From Spirogloea muscicola (taxonomy: Eukaryota; Streptophyta; Zygnematophyceae; Spirogloeales; Spirogloeaceae), in NCBI GenBank assembly GCA_009602725.1, contig WELB01000082.1:251669-315668 (forward strand): a DNA stretch of 64,000 nucleotides, written 5' to 3'. Every line of letters starts with the position of its first letter. The first letter of the stretch is position 1. Shown piece after piece: positions 11,527 through 21,299 of the stretch. Made by a program: the position numbers and the translations under genes. The notes below the pieces were generated by a model. The model made no database searches and was not told the DNA's origin. It worked only from the letters and a program-made list of their open reading frames with translations.

Positions 11527-11847
11527 CCGCAGGCCAACGCGCCATGAGCCTCCATCTACCGCTGCCGGCTGCTGTTGCGGCCGCCGCAACCGCAGCGACG
11601 GCCGCCCTCGCTGGCGCCGCCGCTGCTGGCCTTGCTGCCGCGTTCGCCGCCGCCGGCAGGCCGCCGTCGTCGCCTGTGTGCCAGCCCCGCGGCCGCCATG
11701 ACGGCGAGGACCATCCCGAAATGTGCCGCTCGCAGCCACAACATCAAATACAAAGGGCTGCTGATTATTTAGGAGCGTCTGAAAAAGCCAGTCAGCTGCA
11801 TACAGCCAGAACGGCTGCTGATACTGCATACGGAGGGTGTTTACCAC
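8278..11847 (-). CDS. DUF185/MidA-family SAM-dependent methyltransferase (NDUFAF7-like)
   Basis: Family members in mitochondria (NDUFAF7) methylate an arginine of a complex I subunit; plants have several relatives, and this one looks like the At3g28700 type. Exons, 5' to 3' on the minus strand, include one ending at 11229 (EYQALLRRLYAERDTAW), then 10942-10874 (PWYGNALAEYILRQHED), 10451-10351, 10172-10051, 9897-9857, 9754-9407, 9282-9166, 9031-8987, 8778-8650 and 8409-8278 (stop TAA). Key motifs are the SAM-binding FEIGAGSGTCAVNILDYI, then MLEVLDNLPHDRIIR across an intron, then WIPTGCM, ADFDFLPDV, VDIFFPTDF and GFNPLLDDYSNTQFY. The phases I checked from 10942 onward agree. The 5' end is unsure: exon 1 crosses CGG tracts and an ambiguous base at 11430, and its upstream frame is Arg-rich. 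The real start could be near 11555 in another frame. A mitochondrial presequence is plausible but not shown. Confidence 0.85.
11340..11535. repeat. Two CGG/CCG trinucleotide tracts
   Basis: Pure triplet runs at about 11363-11398 and 11496-11530 flank the ambiguous base at 11430. They sit in the first exon region of the DUF185 gene and make its reading frame unreliable. Depending on frame they would encode poly-Ala, poly-Gly or poly-Arg. Confidence 0.85.
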
Positions 11848-11849
11848 TA

Positions 11850-12010
11850 TACTAGCTCGAGGTTACTGAGAGCCCCCTTGCTACCTTCTTAGCAATTAGT
11901 ATCTTGCCTTTTGCGCCATCCGGCCCCTTCAGACCTTGTCCATTCTTTGGGCTGGCCTCTCACAGCCACCAGTCAATTTGGAAGCGCTCTCTCTTCCTAT
12001 ACTAGCGGAG
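11850..12010 (+). mobile_element. Retroelement 3' tail between two genes
   Basis: Contains the ORF-end-like GAGGTTACTGAG, then the tail lead-in CGGCCCCTTCAGACCTTGTC, CATTCTTTGGGCTGGCC and CACAGCCACCAGTCAATTTGG. It matches tails at 17.7-17.9 kb and lies upstream of the DUF185 gene. Confidence 0.6.
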
Positions 12011-12775
12011 CAAAGTTCTGCTAGGAGAATGCTTTGACTTGGATCTCTGCCAAATGTAGGCTCAGGCGTCGTTGCGCTGAGGGCCTAGCCACAGCAATAG
12101 GCTCCGCCTACTCGTTAAGGCAGACCGGAGATGCTGCGCTTGTCGCACCCTGACTGCTGCCAGTCAAGAAGCGGCCACCATTACAGCCAAGCCACTTCGC
12201 ATCCTTACAATATTCGCAGGACAATGATGATAAACAGGACATGTGATGTAGCTGAAGAAAAGCATGCATATGCACACTGCCTTGCTGTGGCGGCCAACTA
12301 CACTTGCGCAGAAATGCTGAATCTTGCTTGAGCAAAGCCACAAGGACTCACTGAAGCCTGCACAATTTGCATTTTTTTGATATACATTCAGTTGGCTCTC
12401 TAGCCATGTGCAATTGCAAGTCACTGCCACTTTTATGGGGCCACTGTGAGCAGACTGCATATGCAGGACTTGGCACGAGCCGCAACGGGGCTTGATGTAA
12501 GGCCCTCGCCATGAGCTCAAAGACAGTCACCTGAGAGGATGGAGTTGCACATGCAACAGCATCGCCACCCTTCAACGCTACCCTACCCTACACACCCTTT
12601 GCACGCTCTAGTGAGGGCCAACCATATTACTCTATGTACAGAATGACAACCTGCTGCTCGCTCGAAATCTGGTCAACGCCGCAGCGTTCACAGCCGTGAC
12701 CGAGCTTTGTCTAAGGTGCTGCCGTACCCATCCCTCCTGGCAAGTTCAGAGGAGCCTCATGGTGTCCAGCAGCAG
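12011..12775. other. Spacer without recognisable genes
   Basis: Sequence between the repeat tail and the stop of the thioesterase gene. It probably includes the thioesterase 3' UTR. No conserved protein or RNA signal was seen on either strand. Confidence 0.55.
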
Positions 12776-14889
12776 CTAGCAGCTGCAGGCAACTGTGTTC
12801 GGCAGTGGTAATGGCTTGGGCCGCCACAGTGTGCGGCCGCGATTGATCTCAACTCCGCTTGCCTGAAGCCGGAGTAGGTGCACAAACTGCGCCGCTCCTG
12901 CAAAAGCGCCATTCTGGGCGCCTGGCGTGGGCTCCTCGTTGCTCGTCAGCGACTCCACGACGTCATCATAGCCACACTCGCGGCGGTACTCAAGCGTGAT
13001 CGATGCCAGCTCTGCATCCTCAATGTCTTGCAGCGGCAGCCCCTGCAGCAGCACGTGCCTGTGTGAGTGCCTACAGGGATCGTGCATGCAATCGTGGCAT
13101 AGCACCCGGCACACTAGAGCTGGTAGTGATCTTCAGAAGCCAATTGCTGCAGCCTGGAACACTACTGCCAGCACTCACCTCAAGCATCCAGCCAATGTAT
13201 GTGACATTGTTCACATGGTGATTCATGTCCAGGTCGCCACGCCGAGGCTGCCACCGAGACCAGCATGAGTGGCTCAGCCTTGACACCAGCACGAGTGGCT
13301 TAGCAGCGGCAGCTGACTGATTTTGCTATCAGACCCAACTGTCAAAGGAGGGCAGCTAGTTGTGTGTAAAGGTGGGGGGCGGCGCCACAGCGCAGCAAAG
13401 TGGCAATCCTCACCACCAAATCGCCACGGACAGTCTGCGCAGGGTCCTCAAGCTTGGGTATCTTGTCAACGTGCGCCTCGTCCAGCGCATACCTGCAAAT
13501 GCCACAGCTGGAGGCGCTAAGCGGCCAGGGGGGAGTCTAGACGGAGCAGACGGAATCGGAATGCGTCAAGAAGGAAAATGTAATGATGGTGGCGTGGCAG
13601 CGATAGCGGCAGCGCGGACCTGGGAATCATCGGGCAGAAGACAATGAACTCTCTGCGCACGTCGTCCGGGATGCGCGACAGGCGTCGAGTGTCCTGGTTC
13701 ATCATCGCCCATGTGCTGCAGGCGTGCTCGCATGCGCCAGCCGTCAACAATCAGCAGACTGCACTCCACTTTCTGGTGACAGTCCATCCGTCGTGTTTTG
13801 GGCTGTGAAGGGGGTAGTAGCAGCATACCTCGTGCCGCGTCCAATGATTTCGCCCGTTCCAGGGATGCGAATGATCCAGTCGCGGCGTGTTGACATTCGG
13901 CCGTGCTCCTGAAACCACGTGTCGATCTCCACTGACTCTCCCCTGCCACAAATCCCGGCAACGACAATCAGGTGGCTGGCCTCGTGCGGCCAATGGCTGC
14001 AGCAGGCTGGCACTGCCAAAGGCGGCGAGGGCGGCGGCACTCACCACACAGGGTAGCGTGCGACCTCGATGTGCATGCGCGTTGTCACCCATATGAGGTG
14101 GTTGGTGCGCATGGCTGGCGTCGTTGCAAACCCGTCGTTGGAGAAGCCTGCATTGCATGCGTGATTGCACGCCGTCTCCTGCACGACCACATTGGTGATT
14201 GAGCGGCGGAGGTCCCAAGAATGTATAGCAATAATTAGCAGTTGGAATTCGTCAATGTTGGCGTGAACAGGAGGAACAGGAGGAGACTCGTCAGGGACGG
14301 CAACCAAAGACGACAGCGGAAGCGGCGGCAGCAGGAATGGCCGCTCCGGCGCAGATGTGCAGGGCACCTGCATGAGGTTGGCAATGGACTCCATGGACGC
14401 CGTCTTCGTGATGCCGACCTCGTAGCACCGTATGGCAAAGCGCTCGCGGTACACCACGTTGCGCGCCAGCTCCTCGGCGGTGGCATCATGGAGCCGCCAC
14501 GGCGTTGCAGCGCCGCCGTTTGCTGGGGGCGGCAGCGTCTTGGGCTCGACGAGGGGCGGGGAGAGGAGGGGTAGCAGCGGGGCGCGCTCTTGTAGGACGG
14601 CGGCGCCGCCGGGCTTGCCGTTGGCTTTAGAAGCTGTGACGGCGGCAGCGGAGGCGGCAGCGGTGGTCGTGGTGGCGGCAGCCAACCCGGCGGTGGAGCT
14701 GGCAGGCGAGCTGGACAGCAGCGGCCTGCAGACCAGGACATCGGGCCCAGCGCCGGCGCCGAAGCCGGCGCGGGTGAGGCGACAGGCTGCCGGCCGCAGG
14801 GCGTCGCCGAGCGGCGGCGGCGCGGCGAGCCAGCGTGGGAGCCCCACGACGGCGCCACGCTGGCGCGTCGCGGACCAATAGGCGCCCAT
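12776..14889 (-). CDS. FAT: Acyl-ACP thioesterase (FAT, plastid)
   Basis: Hydrolyses acyl-ACP in the plastid, ending fatty-acid synthesis and releasing free fatty acids. Seven exons join in phase: 14889-14368, 14178-14045, 13942-13829, 13715-13620, 13492-13414, 13247-13179 and 13042-12776. They give about 426 residues, a normal FAT length. The ATG at 14889 opens an Ala/Arg/Ser-rich leader of roughly 90 residues that fits a transit peptide. The first hot-dog domain contains RERFAIRCYEVG, ETACNHACNAGFSNDGFAT and VEIDTWFQEHGRMSTRRDW. The second contains DLDMNHHVNNVTYIGWMLE, with the catalytic Asn and His (N-x-H), and LEYRRECGYDDVVESLTS, with the conserved Cys. The sequence looks closer to FatA than FatB, but an alga may have a single FAT. 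Downstream regulation is not visible. A GC-rich island (14.7-15.2 kb) covers the 5' end and promoter. Confidence 0.95.
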
Positions 14890-15299
14890 GCCGCGGCCAC
14901 CGCCGCCCGCCACGTGGCGCGGGGCCTCGCGGCCCGGTGGTCCCGGCCCCCATGGGGGAGAGCGACTGCGGGCCGGCCGTCGCGACAGCGACGTCCGGGC
15001 GCTTGTGGGCCGACGGCGGCCCGGCCGCTCGCGGGCCGTTGGGACGGCAGGGAAGCTGCGCCCGTTCCCAGTGGGGAAGCGGTGTCTCTTCACCACTGAG
15101 CGTGGACGGGCCGCCGCTCCCGCAGGAGGGTAGCGGGGCCAGCCCCGACGGCAGCTTCCCGACGGCAGCCTGCCATGGCTCGCCAAGCGGAAAGCGAAGG
15201 GACCGCGAACGGAAGCGACTCGGGCGCCGTCGCGCCACCCGGCGCTCCCCCCTTGCTCTCCCCTTCTCCGGATTGGCCTCCCTTTCATTTCTATAGCAC

Positions 15300-16720
15300 C
15301 GCGCGCCTTCTCTCGTCCCCTCTCCTCATTGACCAACCGGAAAGAGAGAATAGCTATTATGCTGAAAATAAAATGTAAAAAACCTATCAATCTTATGAAA
15401 GGCTTTTTCTGTCTGCTGATCAGCAAACAAAACAAGCTTTCCATTGAAAATGTTATGTGGTTATGGAAAAGGCTTTTCATTTCAAAGCAAATCAATCATT
15501 TTGAAACTTTCATTGCCATGTAGGTGTGTAAGGATGCATGCGAATTTCGTCATGGGCTAAAGCGTCTTCCGTTAGCTGCTCACAATTAGAGAAAGGGGTA
15601 TCAACGTATCCTCCTATCAATTCTTGAAAATTCTACTGTGTTTTGCTGAAAAATATACCGTCTCTTTAATTATTACTGATACAGAATATACATTAATTTC
15701 TATACGAAGAACTTGTCATCTAATAGGACGGATTGTCCAACTTCCAGATCCGGTCGTCTTCTAGCGCGCGCTAGGCCTAAATCCTTATGAAAATATTGTA
15801 ATTTAAATGGCCATGAAAACATCACAAAGTCATATAAACTCAAAATGGATAGGAGGGGATCCAGGTTGTTTATAAACGGGAGATTAACTCAATATCTACC
15901 AGATTTATATTTACAATTACTTTTAATGTATTAGCTATCCAAGAGGCTAAATAGTGACAGACACCTATCAGTTCTTTGGTAGACTCTTTTCTCCCTAATG
16001 CTTTTCACAGAATTATAGCATATCCCTTTCCAGTTATTGTAGATTCAATACAATTTGTATATCTTCTTAACCATCTTACCGAAACCCTCTGCCTTTGTCG
16101 AGGAAAATCCTCGTACAAGAGGGCAAAACCTCAACGTCAAGGATTGGCTGTGAGATCTCATAGCCAATCCACTTTTCTTTTAGATAACTGCAATCGTGAC
16201 TTAACATACTACCTACAGAAGCAAACGAAAAGCCTATCCAAATGTGAAAACGAAAAGGCAATCTCAAGATTGTGGTATACTAACCTGTTTCATAATTGCA
16301 AGATTGTGGTGTACTAACCTGTTTCATGATGCAAGAGCCAATCAATGCATTAAAATCAGTGAATAAATTTGTATGAATGGCTATTTAAGCGGTGTTCTTA
16401 AGTAATAAAGGTCTTTTTCCAGGGAACAGGTTTACCCCCAAACTTGGATCTTTGTAAATAAAATAAATAAATCACCACAGATTGCCTGAGAAGTAGGTCC
16501 ATGATTCTGATCAATACTTCGTAAACAACAACGCTCTGTTCCCAAACTGAATACAGGACCTATGTTCCATGCTACTATCTTCGTGATCAGTCTGAAAAAG
16601 AGATTCTGAGAGAAAAGTTAACAGCTACACAAATTAGTCCTATAGAAATAAGAAAGAATATCTGTAGAAAAACCCAATGATAAATGGAGGCTTTTAATCA
16701 AGCAGCTTGTACAATGTAAG
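15300..16720 (-). mobile_element. AT-rich decayed reverse-transcriptase-like tract
   Basis: About 1.4 kb of strongly AT-rich DNA inserted between GC-rich neighbours. The minus strand carries broken reading frames. At about 16170-16200 it reads LKEKWIGYEIS, like the end of retroviral/Ty3-type reverse transcriptases. At about 15915-15990 it reads ESTKELIGVCHYLASWIANTL, similar to the segment that follows in such polymerases. Stops and frameshifts separate these pieces, so it is not functional. The identification depends on short motifs only. Organellar DNA was considered, but no plastid or mitochondrial gene is recognisable. The plus-strand open frame at 16560-16680 is unassigned. Confidence 0.4.
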
Positions 16721-16722
16721 GC

Positions 16723-16765
16723 AATGGCTGTCAGAGGCCAAGCCAGCCCAAAGGGGACGAGAGTT
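16723..16765 (-). mobile_element. Hairpin repeat fragment, inverted
   Basis: On the minus strand it reads CCTTTGGGCTGGCTTGGCCT..CTGACAGCCATTGCC, a short degraded copy of the hairpin tail. It marks the junction between the AT-rich tract and the retroelement cluster. Confidence 0.5.
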
Positions 16766-16844
16766 CGTCTGTTTTGACTGTAGACAGGGGAACCTCTACC
16801 CAGAGACTTAACTTCTCTGCCTGCGGCTGCTCAACGGGGGGGTA

Positions 16845-17271
16845 TTGAGCACCCAGTGGCCACTTGAGTCGCTGTGTGCTTCAGCACTTTTCTGGCCCCT
16901 TCAAACTTCGCTCATTCTTTTCCTGGGCTGGCCGATCACAGCCATCGCCCTCTACTGGCAGAGGTTTTCTCCGGTTCCACTGGCCATCAATGTGCATGGG
17001 ACTTTCTAAATCTCAGTGGCTGGACCTGTTGACCCAGCTTGCGCGCCGCGCTGTGTCCCGCAGGCGGGGCGAGCAGGCCGACTTCAGCGCCGCTAGCTCG
17101 CTAGCGCAGGTGTTCCGCACGCGCCTGTCTATACCCCTCAAGCAGTCCAAGGCCCACTCCTTGCATCTGCTTGCTCGCCGTGCTCTTGCTGCAGCCTCTG
17201 GCTTACGTCAAGGGGACTGCTTTCCGGCGGCTACTCTTCCTTACCTGCGGCTGCTAAGTAGAGGTTTCTAA
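16845..17271 (+). mobile_element. Retroelement tail plus ORF C-terminal fragment, copy A
   Basis: A hairpin-type tail (TTCTTTTCCTGGGCTGGCCGATCACAGCC at about 16914-16942) is followed by a 5'-truncated coding fragment (about 17008-17271). It encodes LDLLTQLARRAVSRRRGE, SLAQVFRTRLSI, ARRALAAASGLRQGDCFPA and LRLLSRGF-stop. The frame is intact across the fragment. The protein tail is shared by at least six copies in this window. I infer the C-terminus of a non-LTR retrotransposon polyprotein; no reverse transcriptase core is present. Confidence 0.65.
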
Positions 17272-17284
17272 ATACTTATCGTAC

Positions 17285-17910
17285 ATGATAATTGCTTAGT
17301 TGTGTGTTTCAGCGCTTTGCGGCCACTTCCAACATTGTCGATTCATTCCGGGCTGGCTTTTCACAGCCCTCGCCCTCTTTTGATGAGCTTACTATCTCCT
17401 CCTCTTCTGCCCCATTCTCTGACGTTTCGCCTGCACAGTGCATTGAGCTTGATTTCACCTCCCTTGCACTTCTTGCGCCCCGCGCGCCTCTCCCGTCCTT
17501 TCATCTATTATTTCTGCCTGAACAGTGTAGTTGCTTCAATTGGCCACCACTTCGATGTCCTGCGCACGGCGCGCCATCTCTCCATTCAACCTCTTTCATA
17601 GATTCGCCCCCGTCCCCTAAGTACACTCCCCCGGCTAATTTAGGAAGAGCTGCTTCTTCTCTCCTGAACGGCCCTTGCGGACCTCGTTCACTCCTTGTGG
17701 GCTGGCCCCTCAGAGCCATCGCCTTACATTGGCATAGCTATATCCAGTTCATTACTTCGGCTCTTTGGACCTTGTCCATTCTTTCTGGGCTGGCCTTTCC
17801 CAGCCCCTACCTTCTTTTGCAGAGCACTTTCTTCTTTTGGGCTGGCCTGTCACAGCCATCGCCTTACTTAGAAGAGCTGCTCCTTGTACCAGCCTGGCCT
17901 ACTCTCGCAG
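17285..17910 (+). mobile_element. Array of degraded repeat tails
   Basis: At least four hairpin tails follow one another: near 17350 (GGGCTGGCTTTTCACAGCCC), 17697 (GTGGGCTGGCCCCTCAGAGCC), 17787 (GGGCTGGCCTTTCCCAGCCCC) and 17840 (TTGGGCTGGCCTGTCACAGCC). They share lead-ins such as GACCTTGTCCATTCTTTC. All face the same way. Confidence 0.65.
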
Positions 17911-18367
17911 CGTGCCCCCTGTGTCTCCCCTCTTTTGAAATCCCAATGCAAGGTCGCAGAAATATCTATTCAGTCTGTACGAGCTGCACCATCAGTGGAC
18001 GTATTGACCTCGCCCTCTTGACCATTTTTGGACCCTGAGTCCGCCATAAATGACACTCACTAGAAAACTCCATACCCATGTGCAGAATAGCACGACGCTA
18101 CTGCACTTTGCGAACGCTCTTCTCAAGTGCGTCTCCAGTCTGGACTTTAACGCCCTCCCCACGCCTGGCTGCAGTCCACATCCTTAAGCCTGTACTCTAC
18201 TCTACCAGATGAAAAGCGATCCTCAGAACAGGACACTTGAACGCAGCATGGCAAGATTGGAGTTCACATTGCAGAGCACTATGAAGCCCCAACATTGTGG
18301 ATCAATTTCTAGGTGGTTGTTCCAGTGGGCCCCAGGAGGGCCCTAAGAGCCGCATCCCTTGCTATGC
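17911..18367. other. Spacer downstream of the J-protein gene
   Basis: No gene or strong repeat was seen. It probably contains the 3' UTR of the minus-strand DNAJC9-like gene. Confidence 0.5.
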
Positions 18368-20203
18368 TACTTCTTTGGCTTTGCAACGCCGCGGTGGGCC
18401 ATCACTCGCTTGTGCGCAAGTACAAAATCCTCTTCAGAAGGCTCGTGCGCAGCGGCGCCGCCCCGCCGCTTGCCCTCCCGCTTGCCCTCGGTCTTGCCGT
18501 ACTTGGCAGCGAGCGCTGCCACGAGCTCCTCACCGCGCTGCCCTTGCCGGCTGCGAATGAGTGCCGCGAGGTCTCCCTGGGAGCCACCATTGCCGTCCCT
18601 ATCCGGCAGTTCCCAAGTGATAATCTCAGCAATGACAAAGTGAATCTGTGCATGTGTGACTTGACCTTACTGTTACAACAACATCATCTGTCAGACCAGC
18701 AAAGTAGGAGCCGAGCTTGAAAGCAACTCTTCAGGAGTGTGAGACGTCTATCTCGTCGCCTGACCTTCTGGCAGCCGGCTTCAGTGGAGACTCCAGTGGA
18801 GGCCCTCTTTCGGCAACCCGCTGGGCCCACCGGCGGTACGTTTTGCGTTCCGGGAGCTCGCCTGTCTCATGCAAGTAGCACCAGTGTGAAGTAAGGCTGG
18901 TATGCCAGGACCTTGACGCCAGCCCCACAGCCTTGAGGCACTGACAAGCAGTGCAAAGCCTTGCATGGGACGGTGGTGTGATTGGAAGCTCGCCTTCAGC
19001 CACGGCGGCGTTTAGGATTGTCACGAAGCGGTGGCAGTCGGCGTCACGGGAGCACAACATCCACGCCATCACCCTAAGGCCATCAGCGCGCAGCAGACCA
19101 TCATTGCATATAACTGGCGAAGCCAGGTGCTGGTCAGAGTGGCCGCCTTAGGCCGGCCACTCGCGAGTCCACCAAGCCTGCTCAACCTCCCAGGCAGGAT
19201 GCTGCATGAGATGCCTCACATGGCCATGTTGCCTTTGAAGCGACGATACAGCTGCTTGAGATCGGCCGTCTCCTCCGCCGAGCCGCGGTACTCGGCCTCA
19301 AAGGCCACTATGTCATCAGCCGAGACCTGCGGGTTGCAGGGACCCAATTTCCGACATCAACCCACTAGTTGGAGATAGGTGATGCACCACAATTCTTGCG
19401 CGTGTTGGAGGAGCGTGCCGCACCTTCTTGAAGACGTTGCGGTAGAACTCGTACAGGCTGTCAAACGCGGCGCCCGAGAGCTCCTGCAGATTGCATTACG
19501 CCCGGGGGTGTCATCCACAGCAATAATAGGTCTCGGGCTTCTGCGAGGACGGCGGCAGTGGCGGCGCACTGTCTGGCCGCAGGCGCTCACCGCATCGTCC
19601 AGGCTGCCAGTCTGGTCGTAAACGCGCCGCCGCTCGGCGTCACCCAGCACGGCAAAGACCTGCTGCAGGCTCTGGAAGTTCTCCTTGGCGGCCTGCGGCG
19701 GCGGCGCCGGCGGCGGCAGCGGCGGCGGCGGCCTCGGTGATCGACGAACATGCTGCGACGCCACAAAACGGCACCGAATGCGCAGGCAAGCCTTGCAGAG
19801 GCTGCCAGAGGGATGCGCACGGCGTCGCCTGGATTCTTGTCGGGGTGCAGACGCAGCGCCAGCCGGTGATATGCGCGCCGGATCTGCTCTGCGGTCGCGC
19901 TGCGCTCCACGCCCAGCGCCTGCATGGCACGCCGCTGCGGCTGTGAATCTCTGCTGCGGAGAGTGCTGCCATGTCAAGAGCCAATTGGGCTGGGCGCCCT
20001 TGCAGCCTTGCCTGATAGAGGTCCTTGCCGCCAAGCGGGCGGGGCGCCGCGCCTCCGTCCCTGTCTTCGCCTGGTGCGGAGCCGGCGCCGCCGCTGGCGT
20101 CCTCCTCGCCCTCCTCCCGCCGCTGCGGCCCCTCCTCATCGTCCGCAGCCGCGGGCTCGGCCGATGCTCCTCTCCTTTTGCGCTCTGCCCTCCTGGCGGC
20201 CAT
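18368..20203 (-). CDS. J-domain protein, DNAJC9-like
   Basis: HSP70 co-chaperone; the animal relative DNAJC9 also binds histones H3-H4. The ATG at 20203 begins MAARRAERKRRG, a basic then acidic leader. The J domain follows: [37 protein letters not shown] with the HPD motif, then FQSLQQVFAVLGDAERRRVYDQTGSLDD. Clear exons are 20203-20012, 19919-19821, 19692-19591, 19483-19424, 19326-19220 and one starting at 19073. The C-terminal region has FEAEYRGSAEETADLKQLY, CSRDADCHRFVTILNAAVAEGE, YRRWAQRVAERG, then DLAALIRSRQ, LAAKYGK and EPSEEDFVLAHKR before TAG at 18368-18370. This matches DNAJC9 domain order. Intron 1 uses a GC donor (CAG|GCAAGG at 20011). The boundary between the 19073 exon and the RRW exon is not resolved. 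Confidence 0.85.
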
Positions 20204-20299
20204 TGGGCTGCCTCGCTGTGGACGTTTGCGCTGCGCGTGCACGCCTCCGGCAACTGGGCGGCGAGCGGTAGACGGGCAAGCCGGCAGCCGAGTGCCCGG

Positions 20300-20450
20300 C
20301 GCGAGCGCGAGAGGCAGCGAGGGAGGGAGAGAGAGTGAGAGAGAGGGAGGGAGGGAGNGAGAGAGAGAGAGAGAGAGAGAAGGGGGGGGGAGGGAGGGAG
20401 GGAGCGAGGGACGAAGAGCGAGGGAAGGGCGCAGGCGGGAAGAGTAAGTA
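20300..20450. repeat. GA/GGGA microsatellite
   Basis: Purine-rich simple sequence, mostly (GA)n and (GGGA)n, about 100 bp upstream of the J-protein start. It contains the single ambiguous base at 20358, so its true length is unknown. Confidence 0.9.
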
Positions 20451-20454
20451 GTAG

Positions 20455-20516
20455 GGTGTCAAGCGGGCACTCGGGTTGTGCTCCGGTTTGGGGTTCGAAT
20501 CCCCAGCCTGGCGCCA
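20455..20516 (+). other. tRNA-like relic with an intact T-arm (box B)
   Basis: GGGGTTCGAATCCCC at about 20491-20505 is a perfect T-arm with the pol III box B consensus, followed by GCCTGGCGCCA, which resembles an acceptor strand plus CCA. A matching 5' acceptor strand and a normal D-arm (box A) are not found at the right distance. I call it a relic or a SINE head, not a working tRNA. Confidence 0.4.
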
Positions 20517-20669
20517 AATCGCCACCGCTCCCTGTTGGCTGACAAGAGCGCCTTGTTTGTTTACCGATGCGATTAGCTCCTGCCAGCGGCAGTCCACAGC
20601 TTTAGCTGTTTAGGTCCTCGTTTTCACACTCCTTCAGAATATTGCCAATCTAGGCTACACACGACATGC

Positions 20670-21245
20670 AGATGTGTTCCCGGCTGAGATGGGCTTGCCA
20701 GCTGCATATCTGTCATTCTTGCAACGACGAGTTTCGGCCTGTTTGCAGCGTGCTCAGGCTAATGCTTTGCACCAGAAAGCTGGGCGAGCTCTAGTTGGTG
20801 GCAGAAGGGCTTCGTATCTGCCATATAGTATTCAGGCATCAATTAGCGACCTTTATGTATTGACCCGTGGTTACTGAGCGGGTCAATCTGCTGTAGGTTT
20901 ATGTAGGTCTATGTAGACGTGCTTGCCTTTGTACTTGGCCATTTGGCCTTTGTTTGTTGCAAATACACAATTTTTCTTGTTTGCCGAGCCTGTGGCTCCG
21001 CAGATATGTCATGGACACCCTCTGTACGTTTTATTTTTGCACCAGTTTTTGCCTGAACAAGGTATTGGCTTGACTTGGCCTCCTTTTCAAAATGTCGTTG
21101 TTGATTGTTTCAAATACACGAAAGCTTTTCTTTCTTTCAAGCGTACCGTGCGCCTATGTCTCTATATTTACCTGGCTGGCTTCACAGCCGCTCCTTTGAT
21201 ACCAGCAGCCGCATTCTCCTTTGGACCTTGTCCTTTCTTTTAGGT
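20670..21245 (+). mobile_element. Retroelement fragment, subfamily 2, copy 1
   Basis: A coding fragment to 20877 encodes FLQRRVSACLQRAQANALHQK, AGRALVGGRRASYLPYSIQ and DLYVLTRGY-stop. It is homologous in layout to the A-E copies but clearly diverged. The 3' part, to about 21245, contains CTTTGTACTTGGCCATTTGGCC and a tail, CCTGGCTGGCTTCACAGCCGC. An inverted partner lies at 24.4-24.8 kb with matching coding and 3' sequence. Confidence 0.65.
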
Positions 21246-21299
21246 ACTCGTAGCTACTGAGTGGTCCATCCTACACCCGTTCTGACAGCGCTTTAGGCT

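Noticed and set aside
11556-11753. Minus-strand frame with an Arg-rich, presequence-like start upstream of the DUF185 exon
   Set aside because: It hits a stop before reaching the conserved frame, so it cannot be the N-terminus without an unseen intron.
13751-14218. Minus-strand open frame overlapping the thioesterase
   Set aside because: Spans an intron in the wrong frame for both FAT exons it covers.
14627-15238. Long minus-strand frame rich in Arg and Pro over the thioesterase 5' end
   Set aside because: It is the out-of-frame shadow of the transit-peptide exon in very GC-rich DNA; the in-frame ATG at 14889 leads into conserved FAT sequence.
15300-16720. Nuclear insertion of plastid or mitochondrial DNA
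   Set aside because: AT content suggested it, but no organelle gene, rRNA or tRNA could be recognised, while minus-strand polymerase-like motifs point elsewhere. A nucleotide search would settle it.
20430-20516. A functional tRNA gene
   Set aside because: Only the T-arm is convincing; no 5' acceptor strand or D-arm pairs at the required distance, and no anticodon loop with U33 forms.
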